Assembly (NCBI RefSeq): GCF_001831495.1
Contig: NZ_CP017689.1
Span: 3,596,001-3,660,000 of the forward strand
From: Thalassotalea crassostreae
GTDB lineage: Bacteria > Pseudomonadota > Gammaproteobacteria > Enterobacterales > Alteromonadaceae
Direction: 5' to 3'
Length of the DNA: 64,000 nt
Shown in pieces: positions 1 through 10,018 of the stretch; position 1 is the first letter of the stretch; the number at the start of each line of letters is the position of its first letter. Under the pieces are notes generated by a model. It searched no databases and had not been told where the DNA came from. It saw only the letters and a list, made by a program, of their open reading frames with translations. Position numbers and translations under genes: made by a program.

Positions 1-2
1 AA

Positions 3-1229
3 TTCAGTGAGATTGCTGCTAACTCTGGCCCTTTTACAATTTGGGATTATGAAGGCTCTAAACCAAGCTGGAACGGACGAAAACCAAATCAACCATTCTT
101 CGGTATGTATCATTTTAACATCAGCCATGAAAGTGCATTATTTCCTGAAAAAATAGCCAAAAACGTTGAAAAAGGTATCGTCAAACAAATCGTCAAGCCT
201 GAGCAAGTATCGGTGCCAGCTTACTACCCTGATACTCCAATTGTGCGCCAAGCCATAGCTCAAGTTTATAACAATGTATCCGCGATGGATCGCCAGGTCG
301 GCGCAATTTTAGACAAATTAAAAGCACAAGGATTGGCAGAAAATACCATTGTGATTTGGACAACAGATCACGGTGATGGTTTACCTCGCAGTAAGCGAGA
401 AATTTACGACAGTGGCATCAAAGTTCCTTTGGTGGTGCATTGGCCAGAAAAGTACCGTCCGCAAGGTATGAAACCTCATGCCATCAATGAACAGTTAATC
501 AGCTTTGTTGACATTGCACCTTCTATTTTAGCGATGGCAAATATTAAAGTCCCTGAGTATATGCAAGGTAGTGCATTATTAGTTGATCAATCGTTACCTC
601 AACGTGAGTATATCTTTGCCTCAAAAGACAGATTGGATGAATTCCCTTTTTATGAAAGAGCGGCAAGAAGTAGCCAATATAAATATCTGCGCAACTACCT
701 TCCGAATAAGCCTGGTGGCGTTAAGTTAGGGTATCGTGAACAATTGCCTATTATGGGCGATTTATGGCGCGCTCTTGAAAATGGTGAAATGAATGAAGCA
801 CAGCAGTTTTGGTTTATGCCAAGACCGAGCGAAGAGCTTTACGACATCATTAATGACCCTGATGAAGTTAATAACTTAGCTGACAATCCAAAATTTAAAT
901 CGCAATTAGAACAAATGCGCAGTGCGTTAACCAATTGGCAGCACAAAGTAAAAGATTACAGCAAGCTTAAAGAGATAGACCAAGCACAACTATTTTGGCC
1001 TCAAGGTAAACAGCCTCAAACACCTAAACCAACGGTTTCGATTAGTAAAGACTTGGTGACTATCGCTAATAGCAACTTAGGTGCGTCAATTGGCTATAAA
1101 ATTAATAACGGCAAGTGGCAAATATATACTGAGCCGTTCATCATAAAATCTGGCGATATAGTTACCACTAAAGCCATTCGCTATGGTTGGCAAGAAAGCT
1201 TGGAAACAACCATCAAGCATGGTAATTAA
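3..1229 (+). CDS. S1-type sulfatase, 5' end missing
   Basis: This is the C-terminal part of a sulfatase cut by the left edge. The reading frame is open from base 3 and runs into the first ATG (base 105) without a break, so that ATG is internal. The stretch TTDHGDG with PRSKREIYDSG and KVPLVVHWPE is the metal-binding and substrate-pocket region of alkaline-phosphatase-fold sulfatases. The later ELYDIINDPDEVNNLA segment is the usual C-terminal subdomain. The formylglycine Cys motif would lie upstream and cannot be checked. The last ~80 residues resemble a small beta-rich chitobiase-like extension. The SGNH esterase follows after 8 bases, so they are probably one operon. It is presumably an exported exo- or endo-sulfatase of the polysaccharide locus; the substrate is not determinable. 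Confidence 0.88.
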   Translation, partial: FSEIAANSGPFTIWDYEGSKPSWNGRKPNQPFFGMYHFNISHESALFPEKIAKNVEKGIVKQIVKPEQVSVPAYYPDTPIVRQAIAQVYNNVSAMDRQVGAILDKLKAQGLAENTIVIWTTDHGDGLPRSKREIYDSGIKVPLVVHWPEKYRPQGMKPHAINEQLISFVDIAPSILAMANIKVPEYMQGSALLVDQSLPQREYIFASKDRLDEFPFYERAARSSQYKYLRNYLPNKPGGVKLGYREQLPIMGDLWRALENGEMNEAQQFWFMPRPSEELYDIINDPDEVNNLADNPKFKSQLEQMRSALTNWQHKVKDYSKLKEIDQAQLFWPQGKQPQTPKPTVSISKDLVTIANSNLGASIGYKINNGKWQIYTEPFIIKSGDIVTTKAIRYGWQESLETTIKHGN

Positions 1230-1237
1230 TCGGTCAA

Positions 1238-2347
1238 ATGCTTAAATCAACCAATATATCAAAACAACTTAAGCTACTATTATCGTCGATGATAGTGCTT
1301 GCTGTTGTTACTTCAAGCCCGTCGAATGCAGCTCAACAAGTAAACCTAAATGATGATAAAATTCGATTTCTAGGTGCTAGCTACATTTATCAGCAAGACA
1401 ACCAAGTAAGTTTTACTCGTCACAGCAAAAAAATCTTAGCTTTGCCTAATGTACAGCTTGGGTTTAACCCGATTAAAGCGCAAACAACATCGGGAATTGC
1501 AATTAATCTAGCGACCAACAGCTCAGAAATTAACTTCGAATTTATCATTATTGAGAAAGAAAATAGAGGCTCTGAATTCGCGCTTTACGAAAATAACAAA
1601 CTAGTTAAAACGTTCAAGTTTCAACGTAAAGATAAAACCTTAAAGCTCAGTTATCAGAGCAAAAATTCAAAATATAAAGAGTACCGATTAACACTTCCAA
1701 GTTGGTCTAATGTAGCGTTGCAGTCGATTAGTTTAGACGACAATAGCAAATTATTGACAATCAAATCACCTCGCCAAGCAAAATATGTGGCAATGGGGGA
1801 TTCAATTACTCACGGTGTTGGACAAGGCTCAGCAACGCACTTAACCTACCCTTACATTGTTTCTCAACATCTCGACTTAGAACTCTTTAATCTTGCTGTC
1901 GGTGGCGGAAAAACATCAATTCCTACCGCTAACATGCTGGCAGAATTTGATGAAATAGAGCTCATTACCTTGCTCATTGGTTATAACGATTGGAATTCAC
2001 CAAAAGCCGATGTTAAACAATATCAGCAAAACCTAGAGAATATGTTAGAGATAATTCGTAGTAATCACCCTGAAACAAAAATTTACTGTATAACGCCACT
2101 GTTTACTAAATCAAAAAAAGCGAAACACGTAAGTCAGCCATTGGATGCATATCGTCAAGCGGTGATAAATGTAGTAAGCGCAAGAATAGACGCGGGCGAT
2201 CGCAATATTGAAGTAATAAAAGGCGACTCGATCACCTCGATTGATAATTTAAGACAAGACAGTCCAAAAGATCCCGTGCATCTAGGTGTAGCAGGGGCAC
2301 AAATGTTAGCCGACCAGTTAATTCAAATAATTAAATCGCATAATTGA
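1238..2347 (+). CDS. exported SGNH/GDSL carbohydrate esterase
   Basis: A 369-residue protein with a hydrophobic signal segment (residues ~10-32, ending near SNAAQQ), an N-terminal beta-sandwich of about 150 residues and a C-terminal SGNH hydrolase domain. Block I is MGDSITHGVG (nucleophile Ser), block III is GYNDW, and block V is DPVHLG (catalytic Asp and His). The two-domain layout resembles CE2-type acetyl-xylan esterases and other carbohydrate esterases that remove acetyl groups from polysaccharides. It begins 8 bases after the sulfatase stop, which suggests translational coupling. The exact CE family and substrate are uncertain; acetyl removal from a sulfated polysaccharide is the likely role from context. 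Confidence 0.82.
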   Translation: MLKSTNISKQLKLLLSSMIVLAVVTSSPSNAAQQVNLNDDKIRFLGASYIYQQDNQVSFTRHSKKILALPNVQLGFNPIKAQTTSGIAINLATNSSEINFEFIIIEKENRGSEFALYENNKLVKTFKFQRKDKTLKLSYQSKNSKYKEYRLTLPSWSNVALQSISLDDNSKLLTIKSPRQAKYVAMGDSITHGVGQGSATHLTYPYIVSQHLDLELFNLAVGGGKTSIPTANMLAEFDEIELITLLIGYNDWNSPKADVKQYQQNLENMLEIIRSNHPETKIYCITPLFTKSKKAKHVSQPLDAYRQAVINVVSARIDAGDRNIEVIKGDSITSIDNLRQDSPKDPVHLGVAGAQMLADQLIQIIKSHN

Positions 2348-2463
2348 CACAAACAGCTAATTTATAACGATATTTTACAAGCTATAATTCGCAAGCTACC
2401 GTAAATCAAGCTAACCGTAACTAAGCTTTACAAAACCTTTACTTAAGATTATGACAAATTAAA

Positions 2464-2479
2464 TTGACACCGTTATCAT
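2464..2479. promoter_or_regulatory. LacI-type operator, sulfatase 2518
   Basis: TTGACACCGTTATCAT matches the locus-wide palindrome TTGACAACGTTGTCAA at 13 of 16 positions with a central CG, 39 bases before the sulfatase start. Its left half is a perfect TTGACA, but no convincing -10 box lies at 16-18 bases, so the promoter position here is less clear than at the other sites. Confidence 0.6.
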
Positions 2480-2517
2480 AAATAGTAAGCTTAGCAAAAA
2501 TATATATAGAGAATCCT

Positions 2518-3960
2518 ATGAAATTTTTAACTGCATTAGCGTTGTCTACTTGTTCAATAATACTAACGATGAGCAGTGCGTTAGCAAATAAATCACAGCC
2601 TAACGTTTTATTTATCATGATAGATGATATGAGAGTGACCTATGGACCTTATGCTGAACAGGGCCCTAAAACGCCAAATATAGATAGCCTTGCCAGTACA
2701 GGCGTCGCATTCAATAGAGCCTATAGCAATATCCCAGTATGCGGTGCATCACGAGCAAGCTTGATGACAGGCATTCGAGGCAGCAAAAATAGATTTCTCG
2801 CCTTTAGTCCCGCAGATGTTGATACTCCGGATGCAATTAGTCTTGCCCAACATTTCAAAAACAACGGCTACACCACGGTCAGTTTAGGGAAAGTGTTTAA
2901 TAACCAATTTGACAAAAAAGACGGCTGGAATACCAATTGGCGCCCTGATGAAGCGCTAAAACTGAAAGGAAAAAATAACCAAAAGGCCAATCTAAAAATT
3001 CGCATGAATTATCTATCGGATAACGCGAATAAAATATTTGATGACAATAAAAAAGGTCCGGCATTCGAAAATACAAATGTTGATGATTTTGCTTATTTTA
3101 ATGGCCAAATTGCAAAGCGAGCCACCCAAGAATTGGAAATGTTTAACGAAAATAAGCAACCATTCTTCCTTGCTGTAGGGTTAAAAAAGCCACATTTACC
3201 GTTTAATGCTCCACAAAAATATTGGGATATGTATAATCGCGAGCAACTACCGGTTGCTAGCAGCGATGCATTAGCGAAAAATGCACCGAAGGAGTCGAAC
3301 CATACTTGGGGTGAACTGCGTAGCTATTATGGTATGCCTAAAAAGGGCCCTATGCCTAAAGAACTGGCAAAAGAATTAGTTCATGGCTATTTTGCTGCAA
3401 CAAGTTATTCAGACGCATTAGTGGGAGTAATGGTTAATAAGCTAAAAGAATTAAAGCTAGATGAAAATACCATTATAGTTTTGTGGGGTGATCATGGCTG
3501 GAGTTTAGGTGAACATGGCTTGTGGGCAAAACATTCCGCTTACAATGTTGCTAATCAAATACCGCTAATTTTCAATGCTCCACAATTATTAAAGAATAAT
3601 CAAGTTGAAGGCGTAGTTGAGTCAGTGGATATCTATCCTACGTTAGCAGAACTTGCCAATTTACCAGCAGTAGAACAAGTCGACGGTATTAGCTTAGTAC
3701 CGCAATTAACAGTTAAAGGCAGCAAAGGTAAAGGCGAAGTTTTCACTCGATGGAAAAATTCAGACACTATTAGAACCAATCGCTACCACTATACCGAGTG
3801 GCGTAATAAGAAAGATAAAGTTATCGCTCGCATGCTATTTGATCACGAAAATGATCAAGAAGAATTAGTCAATGTCTCTGAGCAAAAAGAATACACAAGC
3901 GTTGTTACAGAATTAAGTACAAAGTTACTTAAACAAATTAACATCGCCAACAACTATTAA
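2518..3960 (+). CDS. S1 sulfatase, iduronate-2-sulfatase-like
   Basis: A 480-residue exported sulfatase. The signal peptide ends near SSALAN (residues ~1-24). The N-terminal metal site is FIMIDDMR, and the maturation motif is PVCGASR with Cys75 as the residue converted to formylglycine. VGLKKPHLPFNAP, WGDHGWSLGEHGLWAKHS and a C-terminal TRWKN/YRYTEW-like region match the iduronate-2-sulfatase-like subgroup (probably SulfAtlas S1_7). Like all such enzymes it needs a formylglycine-generating enzyme, which is not in this window. It has its own operator and promoter region and is followed after 23 bases by the GH3 gene, so sulfatase and glycosidase are probably co-transcribed. The substrate is inferred to be a sulfated sugar of an algal polysaccharide. 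Confidence 0.92.
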   Translation: MKFLTALALSTCSIILTMSSALANKSQPNVLFIMIDDMRVTYGPYAEQGPKTPNIDSLASTGVAFNRAYSNIPVCGASRASLMTGIRGSKNRFLAFSPADVDTPDAISLAQHFKNNGYTTVSLGKVFNNQFDKKDGWNTNWRPDEALKLKGKNNQKANLKIRMNYLSDNANKIFDDNKKGPAFENTNVDDFAYFNGQIAKRATQELEMFNENKQPFFLAVGLKKPHLPFNAPQKYWDMYNREQLPVASSDALAKNAPKESNHTWGELRSYYGMPKKGPMPKELAKELVHGYFAATSYSDALVGVMVNKLKELKLDENTIIVLWGDHGWSLGEHGLWAKHSAYNVANQIPLIFNAPQLLKNNQVEGVVESVDIYPTLAELANLPAVEQVDGISLVPQLTVKGSKGKGEVFTRWKNSDTIRTNRYHYTEWRNKKDKVIARMLFDHENDQEELVNVSEQKEYTSVVTELSTKLLKQINIANNY

Positions 3961-3983
3961 TTTCAGCAGTTTTAGGAATACCA

Positions 3984-6542
3984 ATGAACCATAAACTAAA
4001 AATAATCGCTGCGGCATTACTCAGTGCAAGTACAGCCGCCTGCATTGAAGTAAAATCAGGCTCTACTGAACAACAAGCAGCTGCTCAATCGCCATTAGAA
4101 ACTCGCCTTGCTGGTGTTGAAGAAAAGGTAGAGAGCTTACTTTCCCAATTAACATTAGAAGAAAAAGTTTCTCTAGTTCATGCGAACAGTAAATTTGCTA
4201 TTGCTTCTATAGAACGCTTGGGCATCCATGAAATGTGGATGTCAGATGGCCCTCATGGGGTACGTCAAGAAGTATCACGTGATAGTTGGAAATCAGCGGG
4301 TTGGACTGATGATCAGTCGACTTACCTTCCGCCTTTAACGACAGTTGCAGCAAGTTGGAACCCTGAAATGTCAACATTACATGGTAATGTACTAGGCGCC
4401 GAAGCGAGACATCGTCGCAAAGATGTGATTTTAGGACCTGGAGTTAACTTAGCACGATTGCCAACTTATGGTCGTAACTTCGAATACTTCGGTGAAGACC
4501 CATATTTAGCATCAGTAATGGTGATTCCTGAAATCAAAGCAATTCAAGCAAACGATGTGGCAGCTAATTTAAAACATTACGCCCTAAACACTCAAGAGTT
4601 AAACCGTCAAAAAGTAGATGCTATTCCTGATGAGCGTACGTTGCGCGAAGTATACTTACCTGTATTTGAAGCAGGTGTTAAAGAAGCAGGCGTATACACG
4701 ATTATGGGTGCATACAATAGCTTCCGCGGTACAAACGCAAACCAAAGCAAATACCTAGTTAACGATATTTTGAAAGGTGAATGGGGCTTTGACGGTATTT
4801 TACTTACCGATTGGGACGTAAACATTAATACATACGATGCAGCTATGAACGGCTTAGACATCGAAATGGGTACCCGCGCTGAAAGCTATGATGATTATAA
4901 ACTTGCTAAGCCATTCTTAAAGATGCTTAAAGAGGGTAAAATCCCTGTATCTGTTTTAGACGATAAAGTCCGTCGAATTCTTAGAATACAATTACGTATT
5001 GGTATGATGGATAAAAGCCGTTTATCTGGACAACGTAATATTCCTGAGCATAGAGAAGCAGCACGTAAAATTGCAGAAGAAGGTATCGTATTACTGAAAA
5101 ACGAAGGAATTCTTCCTCTAAACAAAGATGAAGTGAAGAATATTTTAGTACTAGGGCCAAATACCGACAGAGAACACGGTAAAGGTGGTGGTTCATCACA
5201 AGTTAAATCACTTTACGAAGTAAGCCCTATTGAAGGTTTACAAGAAAAGCTTGGCGACAATGTAAATATTACTTTCTTACGTACTCGCCCTGAAACTGGT
5301 ATTCCAGCTATTGCCGGCGATTACATTATTAGAAGTAATCCAGGTACAGGTACACCAGCTTGGCAACAATCTGATTGGAAAGAAAAAGAACGTAAAAATT
5401 GGAAGCATTGGGCATGGGTTCCTGACTCAGGGTATACTGCACCTGCTGATTCTGTGATGGAACATGTTACCATGAAGACCACTATCAAGCCTTTAGAGTC
5501 TGGTGTTCATACGTTAAAACTAAGCGTTGTTGGTGATTTCAGATTAAAAGTTAATGGTAAAAAAGTACTAGAGCATTCAAGTACTGATGGTAAAGAATTT
5601 AACTACCCTCTTGAGCTAAGCACTGATAAAGAGTACAAGTTTGAACTGCAATACGACGGCAACAAAAGCTTTATTTTAGGCTGGGACGCTCCAAGCAGTC
5701 TATTTAGTACTAAAGAAGAATACGTAGCAGCCGCGAAATCTGCTGATGCAGTAATCTACTTTGGTGGCTTAAGTCATGCAGATGACCGTGAATCTCAAGA
5801 CCGTGTGAACATGAAATTACCTAACGGACAAGATGAAGTAATCGAAACATTACTTGCTGCTAATCCAGATACAGTAATTTTCTTAAATGCAGGATCTGCG
5901 GTAGAAATGCCATGGGTAGATAACGCTAAAGCAATTATGTGGGGCTGGTACGGCGGCATGGAAGGTGGTCACGCATACGCGGACGCGCTATTTGGTGACA
6001 TTAACCCAAGCGGTAAAATGCCAATCACTTTACCTGTTGCGTTAGAAGACACTGCTGCAATTGCGCTAAATGATTACAACTCAAAAGAGTCTTTCTACAA
6101 AGAAGGTGTATTTATTGGTTACCGTTGGTTTGAACAGCAAAGCATTAAGCCAATCTTCCCATTCGGACACGGTTTATCTTACACTACATTCAGCTATGAC
6201 AATGTTGAATTATCTTCTTCATCTATTTCAGCTGGCGAAGAGCTTACTGTAAACGTAAATGTTACCAATACAGGTAAAGTTGCGGGTAGCGAAATCGTAC
6301 AGCTTTACTTAAACGATGTAGAAGCAAGTGTTGAACGTCCGGCTAAAGAGTTAAAAGGCTTTGGTAAAGTTCATTTACAACCTGGTGAAACTAAAACCGT
6401 TAGCATGACCTTAAAACAGCGTGACTTATCATTCTGGGATATTAATACTAACGATTGGTTAGCTGAAGCGGGTCAATTTGATGTTCATATTGGTGCTTCT
6501 CATACAGATATTAAATTAACCACGAGTTTTCAATATCAATAA
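3984..6542 (+). CDS. GH3 glycosidase lipoprotein with PA14-like insert
   Basis: An 852-residue glycoside hydrolase family 3 enzyme, probably a beta-xylosidase or beta-glucosidase. The N-terminus has a lipoprotein signal with lipobox STAAC, so it is likely anchored to a membrane. The (beta/alpha)8 domain carries KHYALN and the nucleophile in LLTDWD (Asp276). The second domain starts around residue 355. A PA14-like beta-sandwich is inserted at about residues 455-570 (VHTLKL, FRLKVNGKKVLEHS, ILGWDAP), followed by the rest of the alpha/beta sandwich and a C-terminal fibronectin-III-like domain. PA14 inserts in GH3 enzymes often cap the active site and shape substrate length preference. AGGA sits 7 bases before the ATG. 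It lies in the operon of the preceding sulfatase; GH3 family assignment is firm, sugar specificity is not. Confidence 0.92.
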   Translation: MNHKLKIIAAALLSASTAACIEVKSGSTEQQAAAQSPLETRLAGVEEKVESLLSQLTLEEKVSLVHANSKFAIASIERLGIHEMWMSDGPHGVRQEVSRDSWKSAGWTDDQSTYLPPLTTVAASWNPEMSTLHGNVLGAEARHRRKDVILGPGVNLARLPTYGRNFEYFGEDPYLASVMVIPEIKAIQANDVAANLKHYALNTQELNRQKVDAIPDERTLREVYLPVFEAGVKEAGVYTIMGAYNSFRGTNANQSKYLVNDILKGEWGFDGILLTDWDVNINTYDAAMNGLDIEMGTRAESYDDYKLAKPFLKMLKEGKIPVSVLDDKVRRILRIQLRIGMMDKSRLSGQRNIPEHREAARKIAEEGIVLLKNEGILPLNKDEVKNILVLGPNTDREHGKGGGSSQVKSLYEVSPIEGLQEKLGDNVNITFLRTRPETGIPAIAGDYIIRSNPGTGTPAWQQSDWKEKERKNWKHWAWVPDSGYTAPADSVMEHVTMKTTIKPLESGVHTLKLSVVGDFRLKVNGKKVLEHSSTDGKEFNYPLELSTDKEYKFELQYDGNKSFILGWDAPSSLFSTKEEYVAAAKSADAVIYFGGLSHADDRESQDRVNMKLPNGQDEVIETLLAANPDTVIFLNAGSAVEMPWVDNAKAIMWGWYGGMEGGHAYADALFGDINPSGKMPITLPVALEDTAAIALNDYNSKESFYKEGVFIGYRWFEQQSIKPIFPFGHGLSYTTFSYDNVELSSSSISAGEELTVNVNVTNTGKVAGSEIVQLYLNDVEASVERPAKELKGFGKVHLQPGETKTVSMTLKQRDLSFWDINTNDWLAEAGQFDVHIGASHTDIKLTTSFQYQ

Positions 6543-6611
6543 ATATTAAACATTTAGCTGTAAATTTTCCTTCGTAAAATTAACCAGCCAAATGCTAAAA
6601 ATAAGTTAATC

Positions 6612-6646
6612 AAAACCAACAAATGCTATGTATTTGTTGGTTTTTT
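6612..6646 (+). terminator. intrinsic terminator after GH3
   Basis: AAAACCAACAAAT and ATTTGTTGGTTTT form a 13-bp stem with a 7-base loop, followed by a run of T. It closes the sulfatase-GH3 unit. Confidence 0.85.
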
Positions 6647-6688
6647 ATTAACCACTTGTAAATATGTAAAGTTTTGTAAAGTTAAAGC

Positions 6689-6716
6689 TTGATAACGATG
6701 TCAAATGTGGTAGATT
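6689..6716 (+). promoter_or_regulatory. LacI-type operator with overlapping promoter
   Basis: TTGATAACGATGTCAA (6689-6704) matches the locus palindrome at 14 of 16 positions. Its first six bases can serve as the -35 box, with TAGATT 16 bases downstream (6711-6716) as the -10 box. It drives the calcium-repeat surface protein. Confidence 0.7.
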
Positions 6717-6782
6717 AATATACAGATAAATTTTATTACTTTGCGATAAAAATATAGAAAGGGCAGAGTAGAATGACAAGTT

Positions 6783-9700
6783 ATGGGGAACCTAATGACA
6801 CCTAAAAAACCAACTACTGTTAAACTAACAAATTTAGCGAAGGCGATGACTGTTGCTTTTGCATTACCAATGACAGCCTTAGCAGCTGAAGATCCAAACT
6901 TTCCTGAATTAACCGGTTCAACGGTCATGAGTCATAAATCAGAAAGCGGTTTAAACTTGCTCCACAACGGCACAGTAGAAACTTGTGTTAGAGATATCGA
7001 TTCAGATAATACTGATTTTACCGCTGACCCAGATTCTCTATGTAATAGTGACATCGATTATATGTGGGGCTTTGTAAACTATTCTCGAAGTACAGATACA
7101 GGTGATGGTAGTAATTACTCGCTAAATTCAAAACTTGCCAAAGGTACACGCAAATCTGATCCTGAATTTGTTAGTGTAACTGGAGTAACTAAACTTTATT
7201 TAAAGGCAGATATCAAAGTTTTAGCAGCTGGGGGCAGTAGAGCCGACCGACTACGAATTAAAATCCCTAAGAAAACAGACCCAACAAAATTTGCATATTT
7301 AAATATCGAAGCGCCAACTGCTGTCGGCGATTGGGAGACACTTAGTGCGGAGTTTGATTTGACGGGCAATGTCAACTTTGATGTTCCTTTTACTGGTGAT
7401 ATCGCATTCTTTATGGCAACAGAAGATGGCAATGAAGTTTTAATCGACAACGTAATAATGTTTTCTGACGTTGATTTTGCTAATTATACACCTGTGAGTG
7501 ATGAGGCGGATGAAGATGGTGATGGATTCTCTGATGAAGCAGAGAAAGCTGTATTTAGTGATCATACTGACGCTAGTATTACCCCAGAAAATGCTAATAA
7601 CGATGGAGATGAATATCTTAACACTGTTGAAATTGAAGAAGGCAGCGATCCAAAAGACCCCAACAAAACGCCAATCGATGTTGATGGCGATGGTGTTACC
7701 AATTCGCTATTAAGCTCTGGTTCAATTGAAAATGGTGCTGATGATTACCCAGAAGACCCAGCTGTTAGTTTAGATACTGATGGCGATACTTACCCTGATA
7801 GCCTAAATGATATCAACGATAGCTGTGATCAAGTCTGTTTAGATGCATCTGATTATATTATTGATGCTTTCCCAGATGAAAAAGAAGCGCATTTAGATGC
7901 TGATAATGATGATTTAGCCGATGCTTGTTTAGTTGAGCTTGATGGCGATGCTCCTGCTTCACCTGAACTAGAAGGTACTCAAACGTGTGGCTTAACAGCT
8001 GTACCTGTCGATTACGATAATGATGAAGATGGTTTCAAAAACGAAGAAGAAATCATGGGCGGCAGTAATCCAAACGATGCAGGCAGTATCCCTACAGACC
8101 CTGATAGCGATGGTTGGGATAACGATGTTGATGAATACGATGATCTAAATATGTTTAGCCAACCTACTACAAATTTATTATCAGCCGTAGGCTTTGATGC
8201 TGAAGCTAACACCACAGGGTGGTCTCATACTGCAAATTCGACTATTGACCAAACGATAGGTCGAGATGGCGAAACCACCGCGGCATTCAAAATTGTTTCT
8301 GATGCGGCTGAGAATCGTTATGAAGGCCCTCTATTAGAAATAGCTGAAGAGAAAGACGCTAAAGCATTCCGCATTGGTGGCTGGATTAAAATTGAAGACT
8401 CTCTAGAACGCGAAGCATTAGATGTTCTTGACCGTATATTTTTAAGAATTGCGGTTAAATACCATGATGAAAGTATTTCTGGCGGTGCATTCCCTGGCTA
8501 CTATGCAAATCAAAACTCAGATGAGAATAAGCTTAAACTTGTTGAAGTTTACGCTATGGAAGAAAACAATGGTTGGCTTTATGTTGAGTCACAATCATTA
8601 TTAGCCGGTGCGGTTAAATCTATTGCACCTAATTTAGTATTTAAAACTAAAGCAGCTGGTCCTGTAACATTATGGATTGATGAATTAGAAGTTAATTTTG
8701 CTGAAGGTGGTGATGCTGACGCAGCGACGGATACTGAAGTTATGATCGATGCTATTGATAGCGATGATGATAACGACGATATCAAAGATGGCTTAGACGA
8801 TACGCCATTAGGCGATGCGGGCACTGATCTTGATGACGATGAGATTTGGGATGCTTACGATGACGATCATGATAATGATTTAATCGCCAACGCAATTGAT
8901 GACGACTTCACACCATTATTTTTAAGCGAGTTAGAGGTTAAGGAAAGTAACGGTACTTATACAATTACTGCAAACGCAGTCGATGGCGATGATGACAATC
9001 TAACTTATCGTTGGAATGTATTTACTACAGATATCGCTGAAGATGGTACATTTACTGCTGAAGAAACCGAACTTTCAGAAAGTGGTAATAGCATTATGCT
9101 AAATGCAGCAGATTACCCACCTGGATTCCAAGTTCCTATTACTGTTACTGCAGTAACAACAGCAGAATCAATTGCAAAACAAACTGTTATTTCTATGCCT
9201 GGCGAGAAGCTTAATTTTATTCCACAAATTGCTGATTCAGAGCCAGTGGCAGACAACTTTGCAGATACATTGAGTTTAACCGCTGATGTATTTGATTTCG
9301 ACGAAGAAGATACTATTACTTACCAATGGGAAATCAATGGTGAAGTTGTAGGTTCTAATTCAGCAGATATCTCTATTAGCAATGCTGATTATGCACCAGG
9401 TACTGAATTAACGGTTGTATTAACTGTTTCAGACGGTAAAGATTCAGCGATGAAGACATGGCAGTTAGTGACTAACCGCTTACCAGAAGTAAACATTGTA
9501 ACCACTGAAGTTGACGCTGATAACACAACATTCTCAATTGGTTACCTTGATGAAGATGGTACTCTTGTATTAGGTGCTCAAGACGCAGAAGCGGATTCAT
9601 TCTCTTACCTTTGGACAATGACTATTGATGGCGTTGAATACTTGTTAGATGAATCTGAAGCTAACGGCAGAGAATTCAGTATCAATCGCAAGGATTATCA

Positions 9701-9908
9701 AGCTGGAAGTGTTATTGAGTTGACAGCAACAGCAACTGATTTGAATCGTCCAACTCACGTTGTTTCGGCAACCGCATCAATTAGTTTAGATGCAATTGCT
9801 GCGGACAATGATGGTGAAATTTACCCAGAAGGTGATGATGGCGGTGCTACATGGTGGTTAATCGCGTTACTTGTACCAGCATTTATTCGTCGACGTTTTT
9901 ATAAGTAG
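6783..9908 (+). CDS. large Asp-rich calcium-repeat surface protein, GlyGly-CTERM
   Basis: A 1041-residue exported protein with no recognised enzyme domain. A signal peptide ends at TALAAED. Residues ~45-235 form a beta-rich, carbohydrate-binding-module-like domain ending IDNVIMF. Residues ~245-470 are thrombospondin-type-3-like DxDGDG repeats (DEDGDGFSDEAE, DVDGDGVTN and others) that should bind calcium. A second beta-sandwich lies at ~475-640, then more Asp-rich repeats to ~705, then three PKD/Ig-like repeats with YRWN, YQWE and YLWT cores. The C-terminus is GGATWWLIALLVPAFIRRR, a Gly-Gly, hydrophobic, Arg-rich tail like the GlyGly-CTERM signal handled by rhombosortase. A second ATG at 6795 has GGGGAA 5 bases upstream and could be the true start. 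It may play the part of a surface glycan-binding protein for this locus; function is inferred. Confidence 0.85.
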   Translation: MGNLMTPKKPTTVKLTNLAKAMTVAFALPMTALAAEDPNFPELTGSTVMSHKSESGLNLLHNGTVETCVRDIDSDNTDFTADPDSLCNSDIDYMWGFVNYSRSTDTGDGSNYSLNSKLAKGTRKSDPEFVSVTGVTKLYLKADIKVLAAGGSRADRLRIKIPKKTDPTKFAYLNIEAPTAVGDWETLSAEFDLTGNVNFDVPFTGDIAFFMATEDGNEVLIDNVIMFSDVDFANYTPVSDEADEDGDGFSDEAEKAVFSDHTDASITPENANNDGDEYLNTVEIEEGSDPKDPNKTPIDVDGDGVTNSLLSSGSIENGADDYPEDPAVSLDTDGDTYPDSLNDINDSCDQVCLDASDYIIDAFPDEKEAHLDADNDDLADACLVELDGDAPASPELEGTQTCGLTAVPVDYDNDEDGFKNEEEIMGGSNPNDAGSIPTDPDSDGWDNDVDEYDDLNMFSQPTTNLLSAVGFDAEANTTGWSHTANSTIDQTIGRDGETTAAFKIVSDAAENRYEGPLLEIAEEKDAKAFRIGGWIKIEDSLEREALDVLDRIFLRIAVKYHDESISGGAFPGYYANQNSDENKLKLVEVYAMEENNGWLYVESQSLLAGAVKSIAPNLVFKTKAAGPVTLWIDELEVNFAEGGDADAATDTEVMIDAIDSDDDNDDIKDGLDDTPLGDAGTDLDDDEIWDAYDDDHDNDLIANAIDDDFTPLFLSELEVKESNGTYTITANAVDGDDDNLTYRWNVFTTDIAEDGTFTAEETELSESGNSIMLNAADYPPGFQVPITVTAVTTAESIAKQTVISMPGEKLNFIPQIADSEPVADNFADTLSLTADVFDFDEEDTITYQWEINGEVVGSNSADISISNADYAPGTELTVVLTVSDGKDSAMKTWQLVTNRLPEVNIVTTEVDADNTTFSIGYLDEDGTLVLGAQDAEADSFSYLWTMTIDGVEYLLDESEANGREFSINRKDYQAGSVIELTATATDLNRPTHVVSATASISLDAIAADNDGEIYPEGDDGGATWWLIALLVPAFIRRRFYK

Positions 9909-9926
9909 TACGAATTAAAATTAAAT

Positions 9927-9954
9927 AAAAAGGTGCTTATTAGCACCTTTTTTT
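9927..9954 (+). terminator. intrinsic terminator after calcium-repeat protein
   Basis: AAAAAGGTGCT and AGCACCTTTTT pair as an 11-bp stem around a 4-base loop, followed by T residues. Confidence 0.85.
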
Positions 9955-10018
9955 ATATGGTTTAAATATTATTTCATTAAGTAATACTAAGTATAATTCA
10001 ACAGCGAAGACCGATATC

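Noticed and set aside
4607..5199. Minus-strand frames inside the GH3 gene
   Set aside because: They oppose a full-length, motif-complete GH3 gene and have no ribosome site or family features.
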